From Streptococcus suis 10581 (lineage in GTDB: Bacteria; Bacillota; Bacilli; Lactobacillales; Streptococcaceae), in assembly GCA_000440235.1 (NCBI GenBank), contig ALKQ01000058.1, positions 1 to 64,000 of the forward strand: 64,000 bases of DNA. Reading direction: 5' to 3'. Of the stretch, positions 52,971 through 62,246 are shown piece after piece; positions within the stretch are counted from its first letter, which is position 1; every line of letters starts with the position of its first letter. Below the pieces are notes generated by a model. It was not told where the DNA came from, searched no databases, and saw nothing but the letters and a program-made list of their open reading frames with translations. The translations under genes were made by a program, and so were the position numbers.

Positions 52971-53646
52971 TCCACTTATATCCCATCCCCCTTATTGTTT
53001 TAATGGGATTAATTCCATAGGGACCAAACTTGACTCTAATTTGATAAATGTATTCCGAAATTGAACGAAATAATGCATCTGCTTCATCATCATAGACACA
53101 TTCATAGATTTCTTCTCTTGTATAAACCTTATTTGTCTTACTAGATAATAGCTCTAAAATATCATATTCCCTTTTAGTAAGAGAAATAGCTTCACCATTA
53201 ACACACACGAGTTTTTCTTGAAGGTAAAATGTTAGTGGAAGTAATTCTCGAATAACAGATTCATTAGATTCAGCATTTCTATAACGTTCTTCTCGTTTTA
53301 AATGCGCTGCAACCTTAGCAACTAGTTGATTAACACTAAATGGCTTTGTGATATAATCGTCACCACCGAGATTTAAGCCAGATACAATATCATCTTCAGA
53401 ATCTTTTGCACTGACAAAAATAATCGGAGAGGATACTGATTTACGAATCTGTTTACAGATTTGCAGACCATCAACATTTGGCATCATAACATCAAGCAAT
53501 ATTAAATCAAATCCATCAAAATCACTTATTTTTATAGGAAGCCTAACTTCTTGATAAGTCGTCACATTATAGTTTTTCATTTCTAAAATTGTTCGCATCA
53601 GTTTTACAATTTCAAAATCATCATCAACTACCAAAATCTTATACAT
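52948..53646 (-). CDS. nspR: Nisin response regulator
   Basis: A 232-residue OmpR-type regulator. The receiver domain has the acidic cluster VVDDD (residues 6-10), the phospho-aspartate in LILLDVMMPNVDGLQICKQI, Thr/Ser FVSAKDS and Lys in DYITKPFSVNQLVAKV. A winged helix follows (LTKREYDILELLSSKTNKVY, then IKTIRGMGYKW). It binds the TCT-N8-TCT-like boxes in front of nspP, nspF and nspA. It is 40 bases after the nspP stop. Confidence 0.95.
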   Translation of the reverse strand: MYKILVVDDDFEIVKLMRTILEMKNYNVTTYQEVRLPIKISDFDGFDLILLDVMMPNVDGLQICKQIRKSVSSPIIFVSAKDSEDDIVSGLNLGGDDYITKPFSVNQLVAKVAAHLKREERYRNAESNESVIRELLPLTFYLQEKLVCVNGEAISLTKREYDILELLSSKTNKVYTREEIYECVYDDEADALFRSISEYIYQIRVKFGPYGINPIKTIRGMGYKWNDEKVFN

Positions 53647-53686
53647 ACTAGGTACCTCTTTTATCTCATACTACTATTTTACACTA

Positions 53687-55060
53687 TTATTGCACAAAAT
53701 TTGTAATATTTAGTAGCCTAATTTGTCCATTGTTTCCATTATTACTAAGAAAACAATTATCATATAAAATTCGAATAGCTTCATCTGGTTGGTCCTTCAA
53801 ATTATACTTTTCTATAATCAATCCTAAAGCTGCAGAGACTTTAGGAGTCGAAATTGAAGTCCCATATGCATATGTATACTTTCCTTCAAGCGTTGGAACA
53901 AGAATCCATTCTTTTTCATATAATTTATCAGCTACCCATTTATCATATCCTACTTTAGAAAGCGCTTGACTTCCACCTCCTGTTGCATAGATATCAATGT
54001 CGCCATTCCCTTGATTTGAGAAACTAGATACAAGATCATTATCATCTACTGAACCAACTGTAACAACATTGTCTAATTCAGCCGGAATATCTTGTACAGT
54101 TCCATCAACTTGACTATAATCTTTTCCTCTTAAACTACCAAGATAGTTTTTTAATTCATCTTGATTCTGTAAATCCATCCCTTCATCACCTACTGAAGCA
54201 ACGACAACGGAACCTTGATTATGAGCATAATTAATTGCCCGTTGATAGATATTGATCAAAGCTGTATCATCATCTTCATCAGTGGAATCTCTTAACAAAT
54301 ATTCTCCTAAACTAAGGTTAATAACATCAACATCATCTTTTGCTGCTTGAATGAGCGCTTTGAGAATCCATTGGTCTTGAGCATTCCCTTCATCAAAAAC
54401 ACGATACATTCGTATTTTCATGTCAGGTGCTATCCCTAAATATTCTCCACTTGATGAAATTTGTCCCACAACAGAGGTCCCATGGCCAATTTTATCTACA
54501 ACATTTTGGTTATCAACTATTCCTGTTTCCAAATCTGATGTGAAATTTTGTACTGAAATAATGTGTGAATAAATATCTGGATTATCATATGTAATACCAG
54601 AATCTATTACACCAATTGTTGCTTTACCAGAAGACTTATGTTGAAATTTACTTCCAGTACTAATACTCTTTTGCATATCCCACTGATTTCCCCAAAAATC
54701 TAAATTAGTATTTGTATAAACCTTGTCCCCATACAAATAAGTAATATTAGGCTTTACAGTCATAGTATTATCTATAACTATGTCATCAATATAATTAGAG
54801 TTTTCTTTTTTTATTGTATCTTCACTTTTTTCGGTAGAAATAGTTAAAAAATTTATTTCAGGTATTTTATCAGTAACTTTAATTCCTTGACTTTGTAAAA
54901 CATCTTCTACATCCTCAATAGATTTATTTTCACTAACTAAAACATTATAACTAATTTCCTTATTTTCATTAGCACTTACTCCTGATGACACAGAACCGCT
55001 AGCTAATATAACAATAAACAATGATATAAAAACATTCGACAATAAGCCTATCTTTTTCAT
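53687..55060 (-). CDS. nspP: Lantibiotic leader peptidase (subtilisin-like)
   Basis: A 457-residue secreted serine protease. The signal peptide is LLSNVFISLFIVILASGSVS. A propeptide and the catalytic domain follow: Asp in TIGVIDSGIT, His in DKIGHGTSVVGQISSSGEYL, and Ser in AYGTSISTPKVSAALGLIIE. It removes the leader after ASPR of the exported precursor. It ends LLNITNFVQ, so it has no LPxTG anchor as in NisP and may be released or held by other means. It is the first gene of the cluster, with a box-containing promoter in front. Confidence 0.94.
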   Translation of the reverse strand: MKKIGLLSNVFISLFIVILASGSVSSGVSANENKEISYNVLVSENKSIEDVEDVLQSQGIKVTDKIPEINFLTISTEKSEDTIKKENSNYIDDIVIDNTMTVKPNITYLYGDKVYTNTNLDFWGNQWDMQKSISTGSKFQHKSSGKATIGVIDSGITYDNPDIYSHIISVQNFTSDLETGIVDNQNVVDKIGHGTSVVGQISSSGEYLGIAPDMKIRMYRVFDEGNAQDQWILKALIQAAKDDVDVINLSLGEYLLRDSTDEDDDTALINIYQRAINYAHNQGSVVVASVGDEGMDLQNQDELKNYLGSLRGKDYSQVDGTVQDIPAELDNVVTVGSVDDNDLVSSFSNQGNGDIDIYATGGGSQALSKVGYDKWVADKLYEKEWILVPTLEGKYTYAYGTSISTPKVSAALGLIIEKYNLKDQPDEAIRILYDNCFLSNNGNNGQIRLLNITNFVQ

Positions 55061-55087
55061 AATATCATCTCCTTAGTTTTTTATTCC

Positions 55088-55120
55088 TTTTTATCAATTT
55101 TATTTCAGAATTTCTTCAGA
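55088..55120 (-). promoter_or_regulatory. nspP promoter with NspR box
   Basis: On the minus strand: TCT-GAAGAAAT-TCT (55120-55107) is a perfect TCT-N8-TCT pair, then 13 bases, then a weak -10 TAAAAA (55093-55088). AAGGAG follows before ATG 55060. Box and spacing match those of nspA and nspF, so nisin should induce its own protease and sensor pair. Confidence 0.65.
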
Positions 55121-55156
55121 GTACTCAATATTTGGTATCAATAAATCCGAAAAATG

Positions 55157-57040
55157 CTATTCTTTCACATTTTTTTCACTGTGTTCAAATTTTAGTTCAT
55201 CCTTGCTTGAGTCTATTTCATTTAAAATTTTGACAAACTTTTCCAACCTCCTTATTAAATACTCATAATCATCTATTGACTTATCTAACTTAATTTGATA
55301 GATTTCGATTTCTTTCTCAACTTGTTCCAGTTTTATAGCCGCAGTTAGATTCATCTTGGCATAGTCATATTTGGCCAAGCGGCGGTTCTCTATATCGTTA
55401 TTGTCCAGGTTAAGCAAGACTTCCGCAACCTTGTTGAGATGATCTATGTGTTCCTGAATCTCTGTAATGGTCAAATCTAATTGAGCAATATCCTTAATAA
55501 TCTCGTCTTTAATATCTTGATAAGACTTATTCTCCGTACCCAACTCAATAAGAAGATTAATCTCTTCAATCTTTTTCTTAAGTGTGTCAATGGTCGGTCT
55601 TTTTCTTTTAGAGATAGTCTGGCTATCATTGGTTAACTGACGAATGAGTTCACGCCCTCGCATATAGCGATTGAGTTCGGACGCCTCCTTATTGTAAATG
55701 AAAAATTGTGCGGTCTCACGGATAAAGGCATGGTAGTGTTTACCACTCTCTGTCTCTTTAATATCTAAATGACGGTTTGGGATAAAGACCAAGCCATCTT
55801 TTTTAACGCCGTAGTTCATTCTGATAAAGAGACCATCTTTGACTAACTTATCAATCTGATGGTCAGCTAAGACGACATCAAACTCTTGAACCTGGTCTCT
55901 TTTCTCCTTAAATGCCTGATAAGCCTCTTGCAAGTCTTCATAAGCTAGCTTTTCCTTATCTTGTTCCTCACAATATCCCTCAAAGTCGGAAATAAGTTGC
56001 GACTGGTCAATATCAGGAACTTCTCCACGTTTCTCAAAGTAAGTTTCGAAAAATTGAACATCGTAGAGATTTTTGGAACTGACTTTTTGATTATTGACTG
56101 TAATGCTCTGACTATTTTTTGTTAGAGTAAACGCCACATTCTTTTGTTTTAGAGACATAGCAAGGTTGAGTTCTCTTGCAAACTCCAAAAGTTGTGAAAG
56201 GTCACGAACTCTGGGTAAGAGAAAATCTAAACATTGCTCAATCGCTCGCTTGGCAAAGTGCTCTCGAAAGTATTCCTCGGTATAGGGTTGACGTTTATCT
56301 AGTTGCTTGCCTCGAATAACTCGCTTCATGGGCATATCCGTCATCAAAAAACGAGCGTATTTTCTTGAAAAATCAATCTGAACATTCAATGCTTCTGCCT
56401 TGGATAAAAAGTCGTCAAAATCCTTACTATTCTCCATCAGAAAATAAAGACGTTGCTTCAATTCAAATTTGTGATTACTTTTGCGATAGGTCACAAACTT
56501 CTCATGAGAATAACGGTTCGGTGTGATAATTTTGGCACCTGCTTCTTTGGAAAGACGGTCAGAAATCATCCGTAAATTTCTCTCCTGAGCATAATCCCAT
56601 TTGAGTTTCTTATGAGAATTGAGGTCAACAGAATTGATGAGGATATGGTTATGAACATGCAACCTATCCGTATGGGTTGTCACAATAAAGCGAAAGTTTC
56701 CGCCAGTCAACTCCTTTATCGTCTCATAACCAATACGATTGATTTCTTCAGGTGTAAGATTATCCTCAGGTGAGAATGACTGGATAAGATGATGAGCATG
56801 AATTTTATTTTGCTTGATTTGTTGCCGGTCATTTCTCGAATCATAAAGCCTATCATTATTGACAAAGTTTGCCTGATACATCTCAACTATTTCTTCATAA
56901 TTAGGGAAGTCGAGGTAATTGCTCATTCCAAAATCTGAAACCAATTTGAGTTGGTCAGTCTTAGCTGGATTTAGAATATACTTGATAAGACTTTTACGGT
57001 ATTTGTTGCCATGAACCGCAAAATGTTTAGTGACTACCAT
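55157..57040 (-). CDS. Relaxase (MobP family)
   Basis: A 627-residue relaxase. The N-terminal domain begins VTKHFAVHGNKYRKSLIKYI (likely catalytic tyrosine near residue 21) and has the metal-binding three-histidine motif HVHNHILINS (residues 128-137), with HAHHLIQSFS near 81-90. A coiled coil occupies about 500-620 (KKKIEEINLLIELGTENKSY onward). Such relaxases nick oriT of ICESa2603-type and related mobilisable elements. The start overlaps the upstream accessory gene by 14 bases. The nisin cluster starts just after its stop. Confidence 0.92.
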   Translation of the reverse strand: MVVTKHFAVHGNKYRKSLIKYILNPAKTDQLKLVSDFGMSNYLDFPNYEEIVEMYQANFVNNDRLYDSRNDRQQIKQNKIHAHHLIQSFSPEDNLTPEEINRIGYETIKELTGGNFRFIVTTHTDRLHVHNHILINSVDLNSHKKLKWDYAQERNLRMISDRLSKEAGAKIITPNRYSHEKFVTYRKSNHKFELKQRLYFLMENSKDFDDFLSKAEALNVQIDFSRKYARFLMTDMPMKRVIRGKQLDKRQPYTEEYFREHFAKRAIEQCLDFLLPRVRDLSQLLEFARELNLAMSLKQKNVAFTLTKNSQSITVNNQKVSSKNLYDVQFFETYFEKRGEVPDIDQSQLISDFEGYCEEQDKEKLAYEDLQEAYQAFKEKRDQVQEFDVVLADHQIDKLVKDGLFIRMNYGVKKDGLVFIPNRHLDIKETESGKHYHAFIRETAQFFIYNKEASELNRYMRGRELIRQLTNDSQTISKRKRPTIDTLKKKIEEINLLIELGTENKSYQDIKDEIIKDIAQLDLTITEIQEHIDHLNKVAEVLLNLDNNDIENRRLAKYDYAKMNLTAAIKLEQVEKEIEIYQIKLDKSIDDYEYLIRRLEKFVKILNEIDSSKDELKFEHSEKNVKE

Positions 57041-57392
57041 AAAATTCCCTCAACTTTTGACACTTGACATAGAAGTCCTTATCAACTTCCGCAATCAGCT
57101 GACCTATGCCCGTTTTCAAATTATCTCGCTGCTCTACTGTCAGAAGTTTTGTCTGATTGACTGTTTTAGCTATCTGGTTAATGTTATTGCCAATTCGACG
57201 TAATTCAAAAACTAAGTCTTGGTAGTTACTGGTATCAATTGTTAAAAAGGTCATATTTGGATTAAGCAAAACCTTTCTGGCATAAGCAGAAAAATTTTGA
57301 CAAGAACTTTGGCTAATATGATTGTTCAGGTTCGCAAGTTCCTGGTCTGTTAAAAAGACTTTTTTGAGATTGGTTCGATAACGATTTTCCAT
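57027..57392 (-). CDS. mobC: MobC-like mobilization accessory protein
   Basis: A 121-residue protein. It starts ENRYRTNLKKVFLTDQELAN, and the core FSAYARKVLLNPNMTFLTID, then LVFELRRIGNNINQIAKTVN is the MobC/ribbon-helix-helix pattern (RRIGNNINQIA). It binds near oriT and helps the relaxase open the strands. Stop and relaxase start overlap by 14 bases. The similar upstream gene may be a duplicate. Confidence 0.85.
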   Translation of the reverse strand: MENRYRTNLKKVFLTDQELANLNNHISQSSCQNFSAYARKVLLNPNMTFLTIDTSNYQDLVFELRRIGNNINQIAKTVNQTKLLTVEQRDNLKTGIGQLIAEVDKDFYVKCQKLREFYGSH

Positions 57393-57394
57393 AT

Positions 57395-57757
57395 CTAACC
57401 TCCCATATACTTATCTCGAAATTCTGAACTGAGTGGTACTGCCTTCTCTACTTCTGTCATCAGTTCTTGAACACAAGTCAATATAATTCTTAAGTGTTCT
57501 GACGTGACCTGATGGCCTCGTTCCGCTAGAGTTGCTACCTGTAAAATATCTCTACTGATTTGTTCTATTTTTTGAGATTGCCACAGAATAAACCAATCTC
57601 TGATGTCATCCTTGTTATTGACAATGTCCAATAGTTTTTGTCTAACAAAGGGAGAAAACTGCTCCGCATTCTCCTTTCTCATCAGTAGTTGAATCTGCTC
57701 AAATTCCTCAAGCGTCAAGTTGATTTCCTTACGAATTGTCCGATAACTTTCTGTCAT
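57395..57757 (-). CDS. Second MobC-like or ribbon-helix-helix accessory protein
   Basis: A 120-residue protein (TESYRTIRKEINLTLEEFEQ, then IQLLMRKENAEQFSPFVRQK and a helical C-terminal half ISRDILQVATLAERGHQVTS). The first 50 residues are like the beginning of the following MobC gene, so the two may be paralogues that bind the same oriT. It lacks the RRIGNNxNQ motif. Two bases separate the genes. AAGGAG precedes the ATG. Confidence 0.75.
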   Translation of the reverse strand: MTESYRTIRKEINLTLEEFEQIQLLMRKENAEQFSPFVRQKLLDIVNNKDDIRDWFILWQSQKIEQISRDILQVATLAERGHQVTSEHLRIILTCVQELMTEVEKAVPLSSEFRDKYMGG

Positions 57758-58068
57758 GATGATACACTCCTTCTCACATTTCCCTCTAGCGGGTTAGCAC
57801 CGATACCATATCTGATACGGGGGCTCCCTAAAAGCCTCAAATCTTCCCTTTTCGGCTTTTGCGAGCTCAGATATTGTGGACACAATATCCCAAAAATCAT
57901 ATCGCCAGCTGACGAAAACCTTCCAGTTTTGACAGCCAACGATAAGATAACTTGGTGGCTCCGCCCCCAAACCCCCAGTGAAAAATCAAGGTTTGATTTT
58001 CTTAGGAATAACAAAAGAATAGCAATGATGATTTGGAAAAGGTATCACAACATGAAATTGAGGGTAAG
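57758..58068 (-). other. Gene-free GC-rich stretch, possible oriT of the ICE backbone
   Basis: No gene is seen. It is richer in G and C than its surroundings and contains GGGGGTTTGGGGGCGGAGCC (minus strand, 57962-57982), the pair GATATTGTG..CACAATATC (57872-57889) and CCGTATCAGATATGGTATCGG (57802-57822). Its place, directly upstream of the mob genes, is the usual one for oriT. Confidence 0.45.
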
Positions 58069-58090
58069 AAAAAAGAGAGCCTAAGCTCTC
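58069..58090 (-). terminator. Terminator after the SIR2-HerA genes
   Basis: GAGAGC and GCTCTC enclose a 4-base loop (58075-58090). On the minus strand TTTTTT follows. It lies 51 bases after the HerA stop. Confidence 0.8.
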
Positions 58091-58140
58091 AGAAATGAAG
58101 ATGTAACAAAATCAATAAATATAACTCTCCAACTAGATTT

Positions 58141-59760
58141 TCAATCTTGCCATAGACTTGGAGTATCATTCATATGTACTCTATCACATTTTTCAATCTC
58201 AAGATATAAATCTTTGAGTAAATTTATACTAGTTAATACTGCTTCACCAGTATTCAATTTCCTGACTTGTGCAATCTGCTGCTCAGATAAATGATTACTA
58301 ATTGCTCTAATTTCATCAATAGCTGTTAAACGGTGAATAAGTAACGTACCAATTTGACCTAATAGAATTTTATCAACATCATTAGGATTCTGTGTCGTTA
58401 AAAAAAGAAATATACCTTTTTTACGACCTTCTCTTGCAATTCCTGTTAACCCCGTATAAAATGATGTCTCTCCTATGTTATTAGATTTTGTATATCGGTG
58501 TACCTCATCAATAAAAATTACGAATGAATTGATCTCATTTTTGGGGATGTTTAATAAAAAATTTGTTACCAAATCAATTATCATCCCACCAATACCATCT
58601 GTAGTACCAATTCTTGATGCATCTATATAAAGAGATTTTTTCGATGTGGTTGCAAAATTTTTAATAATATCTAATAAGTTCTCTTTTTGAGAACTAAAGA
58701 ATGTTTTAAAATTTGTATTAGCTAATTTATAATTTACCTTTTGTATCAGATATTGATTTATACCAAAATTAAATGCATCTGCCCTATACACACCAGAATT
58801 TGTTTGTTGAGTTGTTTCATTAGCTATCTGCTCACTTAAAAGTGATAAATCGAAATCTTTATCATTAGATGTTAGCTGATTTAATTCTCTTTCTACAACG
58901 TTTACTGACTTACCAATTTTTACATATGGTCCTGTTAATCCCTGCTTCAATTGATATCTTAAGCCTCTAATTGCTTCTGCTAAAACAGCAGGTTGAGTAC
59001 CATCATTGGTTTCAAATAATATTGACCATTGCTGCATTGACAATTCAGATACAGGAACAAACGCTTTTTCTCCTAAAACGTATTTATCAACTTCATCTTC
59101 TGAAAAAGATAAGCTATATTCACCGGTAGGATCAATAATCAAAGTACGTATATTATTACTTATTAATTTATCTAATATCGACAATGCAGATGTTGATTTT
59201 CCACTATTAGTTGTACCAATGGTTAATAAATGTCTGTCAAATAAAGTTCTAGGCTGAAAGGAAATAGGGTAATTTTGAGAATTTAACGATAGATTTGAAA
59301 AGGATGATAATTTTTTCTCCGAATTTGGTTTAACTTCTATCGAGGATACGAAATGTTCAATTATATTTCTATCTGCTATGTAGACTTTATCAGTTAATCC
59401 TACAATATGAGTCCCAGGTAACTTGAAAAATTTATCACCGATTGGTATAAAACCTAAAATATCAATATTTAATTCTGGATAAACATTTTCTTGAAATCCC
59501 TTTGCTACCATTTCATGAGAATTCACTCCATTTTGTATCTTTGACTGAAATAATTCTCCAAAGTAAATTCCATCATTTGAATCTATAGCTACAAAATAAT
59601 TTATTGTATTAGGAATTATAGCTGTATTCTTTAGCTTTTTAAAAGCTAATAATGTAAGATTCTCAACTTGAATAACTATATTACTACGGTATACTTGCGA
59701 CACCATACCTAAATAAAAATTACTCTTATCTAACTCATCATAAAAATCTTCAATCCGCAT
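58141..59760 (-). CDS. herA: HerA-type ATPase (DUF87) of a SIR2-HerA defence system
   Basis: A 539-residue ATPase. The N-terminal HAS-barrel-like part (LGMVSQVYRSNIVIQVENLT, then VAIDSNDGIYFGELFQSKIQ) precedes a RecA-like domain with Walker A LLTIGTTNSGKSTSALSILD near residue 193, DPTGEYSLSF, Walker B SFVIFIDEVHRYTK and sensor LTTQNPNDVD; an arginine pair is near the end (LIHRLTAIDEIRAISNHLSE). HerA forms hexamers that associate with SIR2 in the SIR2-HerA (Nezha) antiphage system. ATG 59760 is chosen with AGGTGG upstream; a GTG at 59769 is possible. It overlaps sir2 by 11 bases. Confidence 0.92.
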   Translation of the reverse strand: MRIEDFYDELDKSNFYLGMVSQVYRSNIVIQVENLTLLAFKKLKNTAIIPNTINYFVAIDSNDGIYFGELFQSKIQNGVNSHEMVAKGFQENVYPELNIDILGFIPIGDKFFKLPGTHIVGLTDKVYIADRNIIEHFVSSIEVKPNSEKKLSSFSNLSLNSQNYPISFQPRTLFDRHLLTIGTTNSGKSTSALSILDKLISNNIRTLIIDPTGEYSLSFSEDEVDKYVLGEKAFVPVSELSMQQWSILFETNDGTQPAVLAEAIRGLRYQLKQGLTGPYVKIGKSVNVVERELNQLTSNDKDFDLSLLSEQIANETTQQTNSGVYRADAFNFGINQYLIQKVNYKLANTNFKTFFSSQKENLLDIIKNFATTSKKSLYIDASRIGTTDGIGGMIIDLVTNFLLNIPKNEINSFVIFIDEVHRYTKSNNIGETSFYTGLTGIAREGRKKGIFLFLTTQNPNDVDKILLGQIGTLLIHRLTAIDEIRAISNHLSEQQIAQVRKLNTGEAVLTSINLLKDLYLEIEKCDRVHMNDTPSLWQD

Positions 59761-60979
59761 ATTTACCACCTAAATACTCTGTTAATCCATCATTTAATGT
59801 AGCCTTTAAAAAGACAATTGGATTATGTACTTCCATTAGATGCGTTATTTCTTTCCAATTATCATTTTGTTGATCAATGTTAAAGTCAGAAACTACTACC
59901 GTTAAACCAGAGTTATTTTTGATCGCTTGTGTAATCATTTTAGAAATGTGATTGTCCGAAAAGCTAAATCCCGTCGTAATCAGTAGTGTATTTTGCTTTT
60001 TTAATAATTCCTGGAATTTAGTAAATAGTTCAAAATATGGTTCCTGATAGCTCTGAGCATATTTATCAGAACTTGGAAAAATCATCACCGTATTATTGAT
60101 ATTGTTAATTGCATTTTTCTTTTTCCTATAAATATTTCCGTCTTCACCTCTTTCCCAAGTCAGAGAACCGTGAATCTTAATTAGATTAAACACTTTGTCC
60201 CTGTACTCTAACTCGCTCGTTTTCATTATTGGCACTTCTCTAATAAGATTCCAATCAAAAATATCACTCTCAAATTTTGGATCTTCAACAAAATTAAAAC
60301 CATCAAATATTATATAATTCAATTTCGCCCCTGCCTCCTCAAATAAAGTATCATAATTTGTTGTAACTACTGAAAGCTTATTGGGAGACTTAATTTTTTT
60401 AATCAATATGTTTAAAATAGCACCATGTTTTAACTTATTCCTATCATAGCTATAGTCAGTATTTTTCTTTATAATTTTAAGAATAGTATTGAGCGACTTT
60501 TCATATTTTACCTTTCCTCTTTTTACATATGGAGCATAGTGTTGTAAGCTGGATAAAAAGTCCTCTAAATTAAAATCTTCACTTAAAATCTCTATTTCAA
60601 CATTATTATCATCAGTAATTTTTTTAGTGATATTACCAAAATCAATAATTTTTGATAATTGGACCAGCGAATATATGTCACTCCGTTCATTCAGTTGTTC
60701 AAAAACATCTTGAGCAATCATTGCTACAGTCTTTCCAAATGCGTTATTTATTACATCGTTTTCAACTACAACTGAAGCTCCAGCACCAGCTAACAGTACT
60801 ATATTGTCAAACTTTGTATGAAGAATAGCGTTCAAATCTTGTTGAATTAACTTTTTAAAATCAGTAATATCAAAAGTTTTATCCTCTTCAATCAAAGTCA
60901 GCTGTTCACTGTTTTTAAAGAACTCATTATTTTCCATATAGTAGGTAACATTTGCAGACTTATAAAAATATTCTTTCAT
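59750..60979 (-). CDS. SIR2-family NAD-hydrolysing defence protein
   Basis: A 409-residue protein of the SIR2_2 group. LLAGAGASVVVENDVINNAF (near residue 70) is the GAGAS nucleotide loop; LSVVTTNYDTLFEEAG is the TNYD motif; IKIHGSLTWERG contains the catalytic histidine of the HGS motif; the last part has LLITTGFSFSDNHISKMITQ and VVVSDFNIDQQND. Defence SIR2 domains deplete NAD on infection and stop growth. It overlaps pezT by 4 bases (ATGA) and herA by 11, so pezA-pezT-sir2-herA looks like one transcription and translation unit. Confidence 0.92.
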   Translation of the reverse strand: MKEYFYKSANVTYYMENNEFFKNSEQLTLIEEDKTFDITDFKKLIQQDLNAILHTKFDNIVLLAGAGASVVVENDVINNAFGKTVAMIAQDVFEQLNERSDIYSLVQLSKIIDFGNITKKITDDNNVEIEILSEDFNLEDFLSSLQHYAPYVKRGKVKYEKSLNTILKIIKKNTDYSYDRNKLKHGAILNILIKKIKSPNKLSVVTTNYDTLFEEAGAKLNYIIFDGFNFVEDPKFESDIFDWNLIREVPIMKTSELEYRDKVFNLIKIHGSLTWERGEDGNIYRKKKNAINNINNTVMIFPSSDKYAQSYQEPYFELFTKFQELLKKQNTLLITTGFSFSDNHISKMITQAIKNNSGLTVVVSDFNIDQQNDNWKEITHLMEVHNPIVFLKATLNDGLTEYLGGKYAD

Positions 60980-61758
60980 AAACTATTTCCATTCTCCTTA
61001 ACTTTATATAGCCTTTTTAATCTATCTTTCTCTATTTGCAACATCCCTTCCTCAACTTTACTCCACTCTCCGAAAAGGCAATTTTGAAGAACTTCTGCTG
61101 CGGAGCCTTCATCAGTTTCAGAATCATAAATGCAAGTCCTGTCTCTTTGATAAATCTGAATACAATCAAAGAGTTCCTCACTTTCTAGCTCCTTTAGGTT
61201 ATCAACCAAATTCTCTACAATCCCATCATGGTGTTCTTTTGGTGTTGCTCTAGCCTGATTGGGATCGATGGCATAAAGCTCTTCGTAACGAATCAAGGTG
61301 CTGAGATAAGAAAGCTCTGGTTTGGTACCAATTACAGCTAAAGAAACTTGGTAACCTTTAGAAGCTAATAATTGAGCAGTCTGACGAGGAACTTGAGTGG
61401 TACGCAAGGTTCCCTCAATCAGCAAATGGTAGCCTTGCGTGCTGAGTTCATCAACCAACTGTTCTACCATTTTTCCTGCAAATCCCTTGGTATAGTCCAC
61501 GCTGTCCTTGCCATACTTTTCTTGCAGGGCTAAGTAATTGGGATGCTGAGAACGGTAGCTATCACCATCTATGATAATGATATTACCTTGAAATTCTTTT
61601 TGTTTAACTCGATGAATAGTCGTCTTACCTGCTCCGCTCTGACCTCCAAGCAAGATAGCTTTCGGTCGATCTGGAATCGTCTTTCCTCTGGTTAAAGCCC
61701 GAATGGTTCGCTGCAAGGCCTTCTGAAAGTCAGCCTCACTGAATTCTTCCAATCTCAT
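60976..61758 (-). CDS. pezT: Zeta-type toxin PezT
   Basis: A 260-residue kinase; the pneumococcal protein has 253. Walker A is ILLGGQSGAGKTTIHRVKQK (residues 35-54); IIDGDSYRSQHPN carries the catalytic Asp; LIEGTLRTTQVPRQTAQLLA and VIGTKPELSYLSTLIRYEEL form the substrate site. It phosphorylates UDP-N-acetylglucosamine and so blocks peptidoglycan synthesis when PezA is lost. The ATG overlaps the pezA stop (TAATG). It is directly followed by sir2. Confidence 0.94.
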   Translation of the reverse strand: MRLEEFSEADFQKALQRTIRALTRGKTIPDRPKAILLGGQSGAGKTTIHRVKQKEFQGNIIIIDGDSYRSQHPNYLALQEKYGKDSVDYTKGFAGKMVEQLVDELSTQGYHLLIEGTLRTTQVPRQTAQLLASKGYQVSLAVIGTKPELSYLSTLIRYEELYAIDPNQARATPKEHHDGIVENLVDNLKELESEELFDCIQIYQRDRTCIYDSETDEGSAAEVLQNCLFGEWSKVEEGMLQIEKDRLKRLYKVKENGNSL

Positions 61759-62234
61759 TAAGCCACCACCCGATGATGCACCATCTCTAACATCCGCTCG
61801 ATACCGTCTAAATAGCCATTGTAACGCTCAATTTCATCGAAGGTATCGACAAGGTAAATCTTTGTATTGACCAATTCAGCCAAATCATCACTCATCAAAA
61901 TCCAAGGGTTGGATTCATCATCAAAAGCAATATTCTGACTATCCTGATATCTATAAAGCTGTGATAAAATGGCTGCTCCACGTTCTTTTATCACTTCTAT
62001 TTTTAAAGTCAGTTGGTAATCTTCAACAGGTGTTAACATCTTGTCCTCCCCTACAATATCGACATAAGAAACATTAAATTTTTGACAAATGCGGTCGATG
62101 AGTTCTGTTGAAACTGTACTAGTTCCATTTTCATAACGACTCAGGCTATTGCGTGAAATCCCGACCATTTTAGCAAATTCTGGTTGTGTTAAATCATGTG
62201 TCTGGCGTAGTGATTTTATATTGTCTCCAATCAT
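61758..62234 (-). CDS. pezA: Antitoxin and repressor PezA
   Basis: A 158-residue protein, the exact length of pneumococcal PezA when started at ATG 62234; the frame extends to 62264 without a site. The N-terminal helix-turn-helix is MIGDNIKSLRQTHDLTQPEF, then AKMVGISRNSLSRYENGTST. The C-terminal half wraps PezT and covers its ATP site. It represses the pezAT operon, here probably including sir2 and herA. GAGGAGG lies 9-15 bases upstream. Confidence 0.95.
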   Translation of the reverse strand: MIGDNIKSLRQTHDLTQPEFAKMVGISRNSLSRYENGTSTVSTELIDRICQKFNVSYVDIVGEDKMLTPVEDYQLTLKIEVIKERGAAILSQLYRYQDSQNIAFDDESNPWILMSDDLAELVNTKIYLVDTFDEIERYNGYLDGIERMLEMVHHRVVA

Positions 62235-62246
62235 AGATAAAGACCT

